Shown here: one piece after another, positions 26,961 through 35,736 of the stretch
Position numbering within the stretch: the first letter of the stretch is position 1
How the letters are laid out: every line of letters begins with the position of its first letter
Made by a program: the position numbers and the translations under genes
The notes under the pieces: generated by a model
Told to the model about the DNA's origin: nothing
Databases searched by the model: none
What the model saw: the letters and a program-made list of their open reading frames with translations, nothing else
IMG/VR virus record: IMGVR_UViG_3300042868_013845
Span: 18,877 to 82,876 of that record
Source: a virus
Length of the DNA stretch: 64,000 bases
Reading direction: 5' to 3' (one strand)

Positions 26961-28556
26961 CTATTTATATCCATCCCATTTTTTCATCTTGGCGAATGCA
27001 TGCGCATCATTATATTTTTTACTAGTTTTTGTACCCATCTCAACCAAATAAACTTCAACTCCAGCCAGTGTTGAATTTCTGTATTTTGCAGCATCTGATG
27101 GTTCTTTAATATAAACGTCAATTTTATTCCAAGTTTCTTTTTTCTTTGCTGGACCAGTATCAACAACAGTAACAATTCCACTTGGATTTAGTCCAGCTGG
27201 ATCATAAATTGAACCATCTGGATTTTTCAATTGTAATTTAGTTCCTCCGGGCCATCGCGATGTTGCACATGAATAACCACTAACTAATATTTGACCACCA
27301 TACTCGCCGTTACCAGTATATGAATCTGATATATCTGTTAACGTTCTAGGCGGATAATCTCGTGCAATCATACTAGCTTCTTGACTTGCAATATATTGAG
27401 GAGTCCAAGCGGTTGGATATCCTATAACTTTTGCTCTTTCACTGGGCACAAGATCAATAAATGTTGTAAGATCCCATCGCGGATCACCATATTTAGAAAT
27501 ACCGGTTGAAACTCTTTGACCAGGCTGATAATTATTATTCTTTACAATATTCCATTCGCTTAATGTTTTATGTTCAGATTCAGCAATCAATATTGCATAT
27601 TGCGCCTTTTGTTTATAAAACTCACGAGTCTCTGGAGACCACTCATAGCTATATTCACTAATTTTTCGGTCAATTTCAGCATTAAAAAGAGCTCGTAATT
27701 TTGTAACCTCATCATCGCTTGCCACACCATAACGATTAATAACTGCACGAGAGAAATTTTGCAAATGACTTAATGCATCATTTACTGCAGGCGGTGTTTG
27801 AGGAGCTCTATTTAAAACACCAGCGAGTTGATTAGGCACAAAATCAATTACATTTGTAATTTCAAATCCAATTCTACTAATCACATCTTCATATTTTTGT
27901 TTCTTTTCAAGTGATGCTGTATCAACTTTAATAAAGCTACCAAAATCTGGTAAAGCTTCGGGCTTCATATTTTTAACACCACTTGGCACTGGTCCTCCGC
28001 CTAGACCCATCATAGTACATATATTTAAGTTATCAATATTAGCCAAAATCTCATTAAGATTGTTAATTGTGCTGCCATACTTTTCTTGTATTTGTCGAAA
28101 TATTTCGCTTCTTTCAAGTATGCCTGCATCCTTTGCAAGTATGAGCAGCTCTAAAAACGATTTGTCAAGCAAGCTTTGTACAAATGCAATATAACCATTC
28201 ACTGTATTAATTACTGCCATAACATTAGTCGCAGTAGCAAGAGCAGCAGAAACTGTACTATTTTGCAATAACAATGATGTTAACTTTTTAGTTAATCGAT
28301 CAATAATAATATCATCAATATTTTTAATACAATCAGACAATCTGGTAATAGAACCAAAATCAAGACTTTCTCCACCAAGAACTTGACTAATATCTGATTG
28401 AGTTTTACCAATGCGTATAAGATCGGCACTATTAATAGCGCTGCTAATATTTGCTTCTTTAAGCAATTTATTTGCTGTTAATTCATCAATTGGATTATTT
28501 GATTGTAATGAACCCAGTGCTTGTTGTATTTTTGCTAGATCTTCTAAATTTGACAT
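26961..28556 (-). CDS. Tail protein with C-terminal 3D (double-psi barrel)-like domain, 531 residues
   Basis: The first 400 or so residues are mostly helical, with a hydrophobic stretch near 85-130 and an acidic pattern. The C-terminal 110 residues (about 410-520) read SGYSC..., GTKLQL, SGIVTVVDTGPAKKKE, WNKIDVYI, AGVEVYLVEMG. The DTG...IDVY order matches the 3D domain of murein-degrading proteins of the MltA/YocH type. The gene lies between the spike genes and gp25, so the domain may help local wall opening during injection. The 3D assignment is from motif order only; I see two of the three expected Asp residues with confidence. Confidence 0.6.
   Translation of the reverse strand: MSNLEDLAKIQQALGSLQSNNPIDELTANKLLKEANISSAINSADLIRIGKTQSDISQVLGGESLDFGSITRLSDCIKNIDDIIIDRLTKKLTSLLLQNSTVSAALATATNVMAVINTVNGYIAFVQSLLDKSFLELLILAKDAGILERSEIFRQIQEKYGSTINNLNEILANIDNLNICTMMGLGGGPVPSGVKNMKPEALPDFGSFIKVDTASLEKKQKYEDVISRIGFEITNVIDFVPNQLAGVLNRAPQTPPAVNDALSHLQNFSRAVINRYGVASDDEVTKLRALFNAEIDRKISEYSYEWSPETREFYKQKAQYAILIAESEHKTLSEWNIVKNNNYQPGQRVSTGISKYGDPRWDLTTFIDLVPSERAKVIGYPTAWTPQYIASQEASMIARDYPPRTLTDISDSYTGNGEYGGQILVSGYSCATSRWPGGTKLQLKNPDGSIYDPAGLNPSGIVTVVDTGPAKKKETWNKIDVYIKEPSDAAKYRNSTLAGVEVYLVEMGTKTSKKYNDAHAFAKMKKWDGYK
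26962..26969 (-). promoter_or_regulatory. T4-type late promoter for gp25-gp6
   Basis: Minus-strand TATAAATA (perfect), located inside the last codons of the upstream gene and 6 nt before the gp25 ATG. Confidence 0.8.
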
Positions 28557-28565
28557 AACTTAAGT

Positions 28566-29396
28566 TTATGGTATAGGTGTGCTAGTTGGTGAACCTGATG
28601 CCGCACTAATATGTTTATGATTAGCTAGACTAATTGCTCCAGAAATAAAATCTTGACCGCTGACAATGCCTGTTGCTGTTATAGAAGGTGAATTAATATT
28701 TGTAATTGGACTATCGCTATTAATCGATGCAATACTTTGCAGATTTATACTTGATGTTCCTGCTAGATTTAAACTTGTACTGCTAATCACAGTAGAAACA
28801 CCTGATGCTAAACTAATAACATTTGATGCACCACAAACAAAATTATTTCCAAAAAAGCTAGTTGTAATTGCATTAAAATTTGCATTCTTTGTTATGCGGC
28901 AATCATATTCGCCGCCACATCGTGTTACCATATCAGCAACACTATGATGTTGCAATTGACTGCCACTATTATGAATAATATCGCCTTTTGTTGTTTCAGT
29001 AACAAATGCGCCATCACATTTTTGAACAATATTACCTGTAACTGAAACATTCATATCCCCAGTTATATTTAGATTATAATTGCCGTCAACTTTAGTATTG
29101 CACTCACCAATTACTGTAATATCAACTTTACCATATACTGTTACTTTTTCATGACCAAAAACCATTGTAAAATTTTCACCAAATATAGTAAGATCGCGTC
29201 CTTTTTGAGTCCAAACTTCGCGATGACCCTTTGGATGAAACCTTAATCGGCGTTCCGCCCCAAGCGTATCATCAAGTTCATCAATATGTCCGCCTATTGT
29301 TTGTGAAGTTTTTACTAACCCATCAATAGAACTATCCGAATATATTGGAAATGCGGAATTTTGATTTGAAATATTATTAAAACCTGTAGTGTCCAT
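28566..29396 (-). CDS. gp5 C-terminal-like beta-helix of the central spike, 276 residues
   Basis: Residues about 60-140 have the short-period strand repeats of the T4 gp5 needle (VTVYGKVDITVIGECNTKVD, NYNLNITGDMNVSVTGNI), i.e. a trimeric intertwined beta-helix like VgrG. The C-terminus continues as Ser/Ile-rich repeats and ends in a HKH segment that could bind metal. In T4 this helix is fused behind the OB and lysozyme domains of gp5; here it is a separate gene starting 11 bases downstream of the OB-CHAP gene. Confidence 0.75.
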   Translation of the reverse strand: MDTTGFNNISNQNSAFPIYSDSSIDGLVKTSQTIGGHIDELDDTLGAERRLRFHPKGHREVWTQKGRDLTIFGENFTMVFGHEKVTVYGKVDITVIGECNTKVDGNYNLNITGDMNVSVTGNIVQKCDGAFVTETTKGDIIHNSGSQLQHHSVADMVTRCGGEYDCRITKNANFNAITTSFFGNNFVCGASNVISLASGVSTVISSTSLNLAGTSSINLQSIASINSDSPITNINSPSITATGIVSGQDFISGAISLANHKHISAASGSPTSTPIP

Positions 29397-29406
29397 ATTT
29401 TATATA

Positions 29407-30360
29407 TTATTTAACTATTCGAACTGAATATATTACTTGTGAACTTGACCGAGGGTTTATGGCAACATTTCCTCCTCCAGTATTACCTTCAATTGATTTA
29501 AACTTATTATTAACTAAAGGTTCAATTGCAATACCAACATGACTATGAGTAAAAACAACAATATCTCCTGGTTTTATATCTTCTGGATTATAATATATAT
29601 CAGCGCGAGGATGCACTTTTTCTTCTTGGGCCCATTTATCAAAATCAAATGCTCTTGTGATTTTAGGTCGAGTAGCTTCATCAAATAGTCCAGATTGTTT
29701 TATAGCCCAACAAACAAACGCTGCACACCAATGGTTTTTTCCAGCTGCACCATTAGGCAGATTTGTTGATCTAAAATATTCAGCAATAGGTCCAGCATTT
29801 CTGGTATATGATATATTTTTATTGAGTTGACTTAAAGCTGGTTGTATAATTCGATTAGCAATAGCCGAATCATAACCATTACCTGGTACTGTTTGATCAA
29901 ATGATTTTAATAGACCATTTTCACTATGTGCTGCGGTAGATGGTATATAACCACCACTTACAATATTTGTTACAAAATTCGATGATCCATTTATAGTACT
30001 AACATATTGATTAGCACTTGGATTAGCAATAGAATAACCATTGCCATTGACTGTTGGATTAAATCCACCAAGCTGTGATTGATTCCATTCGCCTATGCCA
30101 TATAGACCAATTACAACCGCATCTTGCATATCATCACCATCTCTAAAAAAACCAAATGCGCATCTGCCAATTAATTCAGAAATATTAGGAGTGCTTGCTG
30201 TTTCAATATTAACTGGTAATATTAGTGTTGACCACGGCAAATCAGTTGTAAGAAGTTCATTACGCTCAAAGCTATGCAAACCAAACATGCGAACACGTAC
30301 GCGATTTGTTGTGGGATCACATTCTTCAATTATTCCAGTAAACCAATTATCTATTTTCAT
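29407..30360 (-). CDS. gp5: gp5-like spike protein: OB fold plus CHAP cell-wall hydrolase, 317 residues
   Basis: Residues 1-95 (WFTGIIEECDPTTNRVRVRM, DLPWSTLILPV, DAVVIGLYGIGEW) form the gp5-type OB fold that caps the hub. Residues about 195-317 form a cysteine-hydrolase domain: WCAAFVCWAIKQSG with the nucleophile Cys near 207, PGDIVVFTHSHVGIAIE with the catalytic His near 275, and an acidic residue in SIEGNTG, which is the CHAP order. T4 gp5 carries a lysozyme here. This protein would therefore cut peptide or amide bonds of peptidoglycan rather than glycan. The ATG overlaps the hub gene stop by 4 bases. Confidence 0.82.
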   Translation of the reverse strand: MKIDNWFTGIIEECDPTTNRVRVRMFGLHSFERNELLTTDLPWSTLILPVNIETASTPNISELIGRCAFGFFRDGDDMQDAVVIGLYGIGEWNQSQLGGFNPTVNGNGYSIANPSANQYVSTINGSSNFVTNIVSGGYIPSTAAHSENGLLKSFDQTVPGNGYDSAIANRIIQPALSQLNKNISYTRNAGPIAEYFRSTNLPNGAAGKNHWCAAFVCWAIKQSGLFDEATRPKITRAFDFDKWAQEEKVHPRADIYYNPEDIKPGDIVVFTHSHVGIAIEPLVNNKFKSIEGNTGGGNVAINPRSSSQVIYSVRIVK

Positions 30361-31799
30361 TGTTTTGGTAATTGTACAAGTCTTAAACGATTAATATATC
30401 GGCCATCCATAAAACTATGAACGCTTGCAATGATTATATAATAACCATTTCGCGATGATTTTTCTTCATCTTTATCAACTATAATTTCTAAAATTTTTCC
30501 AGGATTCAAATTAATATCGCCATAAACAACAATCTCGCTTTGTTCGTTATCAACCTTTGCTGAGAAAAAACGAGTCGCGCGACTATGCCAATTTCTGACT
30601 TGTGATGAATCTGTTAAATCAGATAATGTATTATCAATATTATCATATAATGGTAAAGGTTTATGTGAAATTATTGCAGGAGCAGATAGTTCTATATTCT
30701 CTCGACTCAAATTTAAAGTCTTAAGATAATTATTCTTGAGTCTTTCATTTGCATTAAATCTTTTTATATATTGATCTATATTTGTAGTAGCTTCTAATGT
30801 TTGTTTAAGCGCCGGCACTGCATTACTACTATCGTTATAATCAAAAGCGCTAGCGGCATAATCAATTGTTTTGACTATTGTATCATATTCACCTTGTAAA
30901 AATTTACTCAATTCATTTTTTGTAGAGTTTGTTGTAAATTCTAATAATCTTTTTCTTTCAACTTCATAACGAGCCCTATCGTCGCTATATTCTTCATCAT
31001 TATATTTTTTTACAAATTTACGAATCGGAATATTAACTTTGTCATTTATAAGCCAATTCCAGCTTCTTGCCATTATTTTTCGTATTGGCTTATCATTTAA
31101 ATTGTTGAATATGCTATATATGAAAAATGGAGATTTATCATTATCATATGATTTTGTTCGTAGCCATTCTATAGCTTGCAACGGTGTAGTATATGGTATA
31201 ATACCTCTTATTCTTTTACTGCATGACGTTTGTTGATAAGAAGCGTCATAATCAAAAGCATTGTCATCGAGTTTTAGATATTTACTAAAAATTAATTTAA
31301 TATGATCAATTGTAGTTTTACCTCGTTTTGAATCATCATGAGGTTGACCAACACCAAATGATATTTGTTGCAATCGACTAAGTATTGCAAAATTGTCAAT
31401 TGCAGTTATAACAAAAGTACCAGTATATAGACCTTCATTATCAAGTTCAAATTCGCTATAATCACGAACACCTAATTGAAATTTTATTGTTTTGTCATCT
31501 TCAATATCAATGAAACGTAGACTTATCTCTATTACTTCATGACCTTGAAAATATTCTGCCTTTGTTTTAAAGATTTTATTTTTATCATCTGCAGTATCAC
31601 TAACTGTTAATTTAGCAACCATAACTGGAGAAAATAATTCTTCAGTAAATGATATATCTGTAATTAACCGGGTAATGTCCAATTCACTTGTCAGATCAGC
31701 TCTCTTAAGAGTTATCTTTATTATTTCATATGTACCAGGTACAAGTGGTTTGCCATCGGCATTAAGAACCTTTGGACTATTTTTGGTATATTCAGCCAT
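30357..31799 (-). CDS. gp27: gp27-like baseplate hub protein, 480 residues
   Basis: The strand pattern fits the gp27/D-protein hub: ITRLITDISFTEELFSPVMV near residue 40, GHEVIEISLRF near 85, YTGTFVITAIDNFAILSRLQ near 125, PLQAIEWLRTKSYD near 205, and a C-terminal LNPGKILEIIV, YYIIIASVHSF, INRLRLVQL. T4 gp27 is 391 residues, a trimeric torus binding gp5; the extra length is a charged helical insertion at about 255-380. Its place directly before the gp5 OB-CHAP gene supports the call. It overlaps the gp53 stop by 8 bases. Confidence 0.7.
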   Translation of the reverse strand: MAEYTKNSPKVLNADGKPLVPGTYEIIKITLKRADLTSELDITRLITDISFTEELFSPVMVAKLTVSDTADDKNKIFKTKAEYFQGHEVIEISLRFIDIEDDKTIKFQLGVRDYSEFELDNEGLYTGTFVITAIDNFAILSRLQQISFGVGQPHDDSKRGKTTIDHIKLIFSKYLKLDDNAFDYDASYQQTSCSKRIRGIIPYTTPLQAIEWLRTKSYDNDKSPFFIYSIFNNLNDKPIRKIMARSWNWLINDKVNIPIRKFVKKYNDEEYSDDRARYEVERKRLLEFTTNSTKNELSKFLQGEYDTIVKTIDYAASAFDYNDSSNAVPALKQTLEATTNIDQYIKRFNANERLKNNYLKTLNLSRENIELSAPAIISHKPLPLYDNIDNTLSDLTDSSQVRNWHSRATRFFSAKVDNEQSEIVVYGDINLNPGKILEIIVDKDEEKSSRNGYYIIIASVHSFMDGRYINRLRLVQLPKQ

Positions 31800-32619
31800 C
31801 TTCTAATATCTGAAAATATTGTTGTGAAACTCTTTCTGCATCAGAACTATTTAATACGCGAATAAATTTCTTACTTTCATTTTTATCATATTCATATTGT
31901 TCAAAGCTTGTTGCATACTGTATGCTATCACCATTTAATAGTGCATCTCTATATGATTTAAAGTCATAGCTATATGCAGCATTTTTCATAAGATAATGGC
32001 AATTGTCAGGATTAACACTTAATTCAATAGTTGATCCAACTTGAACTCTATCAGAGCCCTCACCATTAAAAAACTTAATAAAGATCGTCTCAAGATCTTT
32101 CATCCATTCAGTATCATTTGGCTTTTGGGATATTATAAGCGTTCTTCGAGTATAATCGAACTGATGAAACGTTACATCCAATGCTTCATCATCTGGATCC
32201 AAATAAATTTTTACACTATCGGCTATACTAAAATCAATCGAGCGCGGCGTTTCATTTGGATCGTTTTTATTAGTTTTATATGCATAAACATCTTCATTAG
32301 CCAAAGATAGAAAACTATATGCTCCATATTTACTTTCGATCAATCTTTCTAACTCTACATCGCTATATGGCCAACCCTTTTTTAAATCTGGATTTAGCAA
32401 ATATAATATCCAATGTTTTGTCGGATCACCATACAATTTATATGCTAGACTATCTGGTGTTTCACCATCTGTAATATAATATTTGTCATATCTTACAAAA
32501 TTTCCAATATCTTTAAATTGAATGCTGCGAGTAATGTCAGTTATAACTCTTTCTGATTTATAATCTTTAGTATCAAAATTATAAATTGCTCCTGTGAAAT
32601 TTCTAAAAAATCCTTTCAT
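31792..32619 (-). CDS. gp53: gp53-like baseplate wedge protein, 275 residues
   Basis: Residues about 35-100 (NFVRYDKYYITDGETPDSLA, YGDPTKHWILYLLNPD, WPYSDVELERLIESKYG) match the LysM-like domain of gp53, which clamps neighbouring wedges at the gp6/gp25 core. T4 gp53 is 196 residues. The start lies 2 bases after the gp48-like stop and the end overlaps the hub gene, so these three genes form one coupled unit. Confidence 0.85.
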   Translation of the reverse strand: MKGFFRNFTGAIYNFDTKDYKSERVITDITRSIQFKDIGNFVRYDKYYITDGETPDSLAYKLYGDPTKHWILYLLNPDLKKGWPYSDVELERLIESKYGAYSFLSLANEDVYAYKTNKNDPNETPRSIDFSIADSVKIYLDPDDEALDVTFHQFDYTRRTLIISQKPNDTEWMKDLETIFIKFFNGEGSDRVQVGSTIELSVNPDNCHYLMKNAAYSYDFKSYRDALLNGDSIQYATSFEQYEYDKNESKKFIRVLNSSDAERVSQQYFQILEDG

Positions 32620-32621
32620 AA

Positions 32622-33614
32622 TTATTGTATTAATAGTTTAGCAACTTCATTTGCATGTAATGCCTTTGTTTCTTTAAATGTCAAACTAATGTCCGTTTCG
32701 AACGGAGAATTATCACGAAAATATGAATTGTTTGATGCATTATATGTTACATTACAACCTTGTAAATAACATTCATAAAATGAACTAAGGGGCTTTAATG
32801 CCTTTCCTGTTCCCGCTTTATTATCTGGCACAAGAATAGTTAATTTCCATTTTGGTGGATATTTTAAAAGAAATCCTCCGTCAATTTCTCCGTATACTGC
32901 GATTTGAAATAATTGTGTTATTTTTTTAATAGTCGCCGCTTCTTCCGCTGATGATGGTATTAGTTTATATTCAAAAGTATATTCGCGAGTATCTGTACCA
33001 TCAAATGATGTTACAACATATGGATTAAACCTAGCACCCGCAGCAACTCCAACTGCAGCTTTAATACCAGTGTCTTGAACGAATCCAGAAGCTGCAGCCA
33101 AAATTAAATTTTTTGGATTAACTCCCTTTGCTGCTTCAAAGGCAGAAGTCCCCTTTCGTATTAAATCTTCACCAATTTCATTTAACTTTTTAGTGGGGTC
33201 AATACTATTAAGACCACCTAATATCGCACCCCCAAATACTCCAAGTTCAGAGTCATTATATGTAGAAGAGTTACTATATGACAATCCTTCGGGTGCAGGC
33301 AAATATATTGTTGTTCCTGCTTTAAGTATACTGTGATCCTGTAAACAGCGAAATTCAATAATTGGTCGATTTGTTGATATCAATTCTGATGGAAATGTAT
33401 TAACCTTTCCTAATGTTCCAGTATTTCTAGTTTTAAATTTTTCATTTGCCCTGTTTATGGCTTTACCTTCTTCAAGAGCTTTATCAACATCAAGTTTATC
33501 CCATGCCTCTTTGACAGTATCAACTAATGTTGTTTTTGCCTCAGTTACGGGTTTCGAAAGAGGAGCAAATGTGTTTCTGTTTAACCAATAATTTGGATCG
33601 ATATAACCTGGCAT
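32622..33614 (-). CDS. gp48: gp48-like tail tube cap / baseplate-tube junction protein, 330 residues
   Basis: The C-terminal half has the tube-fold pattern shared by gp48 and gp54: REYTFEYKLIPSSAEEAATI, YPPKWKLTILVP, CYLQGCNVTYNASN, PFETDISLTFKETKALHANE. T4 gp48 is 364 residues and with gp54 starts tail-tube polymerisation on the baseplate. The first 90 residues are helical and Lys-rich. A perfect late promoter lies 6 nt before the ATG, facing the divergent gp4 gene. Confidence 0.82.
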   Translation of the reverse strand: MPGYIDPNYWLNRNTFAPLSKPVTEAKTTLVDTVKEAWDKLDVDKALEEGKAINRANEKFKTRNTGTLGKVNTFPSELISTNRPIIEFRCLQDHSILKAGTTIYLPAPEGLSYSNSSTYNDSELGVFGGAILGGLNSIDPTKKLNEIGEDLIRKGTSAFEAAKGVNPKNLILAAASGFVQDTGIKAAVGVAAGARFNPYVVTSFDGTDTREYTFEYKLIPSSAEEAATIKKITQLFQIAVYGEIDGGFLLKYPPKWKLTILVPDNKAGTGKALKPLSSFYECYLQGCNVTYNASNNSYFRDNSPFETDISLTFKETKALHANEVAKLLIQ

Positions 33615-33628
33615 AAATACTATTTATA
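33612..33628. promoter_or_regulatory. Back-to-back late promoters between gp48 and gp4
   Basis: Plus-strand CATAAATA at 33612-33619 and minus-strand TATAAATA at 33621-33628 form a near-palindrome one base apart, as at 2907-2923. The minus element is 6 nt from the gp48 ATG. The plus element is 13 nt from the gp4 ATG, long enough only for a very short leader. Confidence 0.75.
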
Positions 33629-33632
33629 CATC

Positions 33633-34082
33633 ATGTCAAAATATTATAAAGGAAAATATCGACCTCAAAACATAGCAAAATATAGAGGTGATTTTTCAAA
33701 TATTGTTTATCGCAGTCTTTGGGAAAGACAAGTCTTTAAGTGGTGTGACACTAATCCAAATGTAAAGAGCTGGAGCAGTGAAGAGATAGTCATACCATAT
33801 CGTTGCAGAACTGATGGCAAGATGCATCGTTATTTTGTTGATATGCTTATTGAGTTTGTTTCGGGTCAGAAATATTTGATTGAAATAAAACCAAAAAAAC
33901 AAACGATACAGCCTCAGCCTAAAAAAATCAAAACAAAAAAGTATCTAACTGAGGTAATGACATATGCTAAAAACCTATCAAAATGGGAAGCAGCACAAAG
34001 TTATTGTGAAGATCGAGGCATAACCTTTGAAGTCTGGCACGAAGATACATTGAAGGCTCTTGGCATCAAGCTACTAACATAA
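33633..34082 (+). CDS. gp4: gp4-like head completion protein (nuclease fold)
   Basis: A 149-residue protein (T4 gp4 is about 150). Matching features are AKYRGDFSNIVYRSLWE (about 15-31), WSSEEIVIPYR, HRYFVDMLIEF and KYLIEIKPKK (about 77-86). The D...EIK spacing is the PD-(D/E)XK/TnsA-like nuclease core. T4 gp4 (50/65) acts at head completion and on DNA ends after packaging. It is the first gene of the plus-strand unit, and its last codon overlaps the late promoter of the next gene. Confidence 0.88.
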   Translation: MSKYYKGKYRPQNIAKYRGDFSNIVYRSLWERQVFKWCDTNPNVKSWSSEEIVIPYRCRTDGKMHRYFVDMLIEFVSGQKYLIEIKPKKQTIQPQPKKIKTKKYLTEVMTYAKNLSKWEAAQSYCEDRGITFEVWHEDTLKALGIKLLT

Positions 34083-34085
34083 ATA
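34078..34085 (+). promoter_or_regulatory. T4-type late promoter for the gp54-like gene
   Basis: CATAAATA overlapping the gp4 stop codon, 5 nt before the ATG at 34091. The same 5-nt gap recurs at many late genes in this window. Confidence 0.75.
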
Positions 34086-34090
34086 CTATT

Positions 34091-34879
34091 ATGTCTATGC
34101 TCAATGATTTAAAGGCTGCAATTAAAAAACACGGCAGCCTCGCACGCACCAATCGTTTTAAAGTTGATTTTAGTGTCATGAGCGCTTATTCTTCCAACTG
34201 GCGTGATCTTGAATATTTTTTAGAAGATGTTAATATACCAAGTAAAGATATAGAAACGGTTGATTATAGTCCATATCGTAATCCTATAGCATATGCAACA
34301 GGTTATAAACACGGAGATTTTAATATGAAATTTAGGGCTCCAACAAATATGTTTGTTAAACGCATATTTGATCGTTGGATAGAAAAAATCATGCCGCGCG
34401 AAGATTATAAATTAAGCTATCGCAAAGAAAACGTTGTTAATTTTAGGATTACTCAAGAATCAGAACGAACACCGGGGCATGACAAATATCTTGGCATTAA
34501 TTATTATAATGTTTTGATACTAGATGCCTATCCAATAAGTATCAGTTCTATTGAATATAGCAACACACAAGAGGGTGAATATGTAACATTTGATGTAGGT
34601 TTTGCATTTAGCGATGTTCAATATTTTAAACCAAAAAGAAATACTGATATTCGTCAACTTGAAGAACCTCTTGATTTAGGTGATGGTACAGTTCCAACGG
34701 CATCAATACCATATGGATTCGTTCCAGCTCAATCTCCAATTGAGAATGCAACTTCTATTAGTGATTTTATAAGAAACCAATCAACTGTTCCAGTACAAGA
34801 ACCAACACCTTTAGCGCGACCTATAAATGTAAATTCATTATTAACTCCTATACGAGATAATACATCAATTGGACAATAA
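34091..34879 (+). CDS. gp54: gp54-like baseplate tail tube initiator, 262 residues
   Basis: The protein has the tube-protein layout: ARTNRFKVDFSVM near residue 18, FLEDVNIPSKDIET, YKHGDFNMKFRAPTNMFVKR near 78, then NVLILDAYPISISSIEYS and YVTFDVGFAFSDVQYF near 170. gp54 and gp19 share this fold. Next to gp48, gp26 and the tape measure it is best read as gp54, the first ring beneath the tail tube. The last 60 residues are Pro-rich and probably flexible. A second in-frame ATG lies two codons in. Confidence 0.7.
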   Translation: MSMLNDLKAAIKKHGSLARTNRFKVDFSVMSAYSSNWRDLEYFLEDVNIPSKDIETVDYSPYRNPIAYATGYKHGDFNMKFRAPTNMFVKRIFDRWIEKIMPREDYKLSYRKENVVNFRITQESERTPGHDKYLGINYYNVLILDAYPISISSIEYSNTQEGEYVTFDVGFAFSDVQYFKPKRNTDIRQLEEPLDLGDGTVPTASIPYGFVPAQSPIENATSISDFIRNQSTVPVQEPTPLARPINVNSLLTPIRDNTSIGQ

Positions 34880-34920
34880 TTTTAAACTAGTTAGTAAAAT
34901 TTACATATAGATAACTTATT

Positions 34921-35628
34921 ATGAAATTACCTACATTAAACACTCCGAAATATACTCTTAAAGTACCAAGCACAGGTCAGACTATTGAATATCGTCCATT
35001 TCTTGTTAAAGAAGAAAAAGTTCTTATGCTTGCCCAAGAAAGTGGTAAGCCTGAAGATATGACTCGAGCAATGCTTGATATTATTCATGCATGTACCTTT
35101 GGTGCCGTTGATCCACAAAAACTTGCAAGTTTTGATCTTGAATATATCTTTGTTAAACTTCGTACAAAAAGTGTCGGTGAAGATGTTGAAGTTGGATTAA
35201 AGTGTGATAGCTGTGGTGCATTAAATCATGTCAGTATTAATCTTGAACAGATTGATATGATTGGTGAAACAAAGCTGCCAAAGAAAATCATGCTTACTGA
35301 TACAATTGGCATTGTGCCAAAATATATTTCAATTAAAGATGTTGAAGTTATTAGTGCACACTCTGATGATAAAGCAAAAAGTCTAGTGTTGACAATTGCA
35401 GCAAGCATCGCTAGTATTTTTGATGAAAATAACGTTTATGATATGTCAGAAGCTGGTTATGAAGAAGTTGATAACTTTATTAGTAGTCTTAATCGTCAAC
35501 AGCTGAGCAAGATTGAAGAGCTTATTCAAAACTCTCCTAAGTTTGAAAAAGATGTGACATTTGAATGTATTAGTTGTAATCATGAAAATAGTCACAAACT
35601 TAGTGGCATACAGAGTTTTTTCGAATAG
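34921..35628 (+). CDS. gp26: gp26-like baseplate hub / tail assembly protein, 235 residues
   Basis: This protein belongs to the T4_baseplate (gp26) family: YRPFLVKEEKVLMLAQES near residue 26, then DIIHACTFGAVDPQKLASFD. It adds a zinc-finger-like pair CDSCG (about 99-103) and CISCN near the end. The final zero-frame codons are AGT TTT TTC GAA TAG. The run T TTT TTC is a canonical -1 slippery heptamer that leads into a conserved 63-codon gp51-like frame. I infer two products, 235 residues and about 297 residues. Upstream is a 41-nt gap with no late promoter. Confidence 0.87.
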   Translation: MKLPTLNTPKYTLKVPSTGQTIEYRPFLVKEEKVLMLAQESGKPEDMTRAMLDIIHACTFGAVDPQKLASFDLEYIFVKLRTKSVGEDVEVGLKCDSCGALNHVSINLEQIDMIGETKLPKKIMLTDTIGIVPKYISIKDVEVISAHSDDKAKSLVLTIAASIASIFDENNVYDMSEAGYEEVDNFISSLNRQQLSKIEELIQNSPKFEKDVTFECISCNHENSHKLSGIQSFFE

Positions 35629-35736
35629 CTCTCTCCCATGATAGTCTTTTAAATCATTATAAGACTAATTTTTCAATGATGCAGCATCATAAATACAGTT
35701 TGACGGAACTTGATAATATGATGCCTTGGGAGAGAG
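35616..35736 (+). promoter_or_regulatory. Programmed -1 ribosomal frameshift site with stimulatory stem
   Basis: Slippery heptamer TTTTTTC (35616-35622) is in the correct register (T_TTT_TTC). A 6-nt spacer GAATAG (35623-35628) contains the gp26 stop. Then comes CTCTCTCCCA (35629-35638), which pairs perfectly over 10 bp with TGGGAGAGAG (35727-35736). The 88-nt loop contains a 7-bp hairpin TAGTCTT/AAGACTA (35642-35648/35661-35667). Heptamer, spacer length and stem all fit known -1 frameshift signals. Confidence 0.78.
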
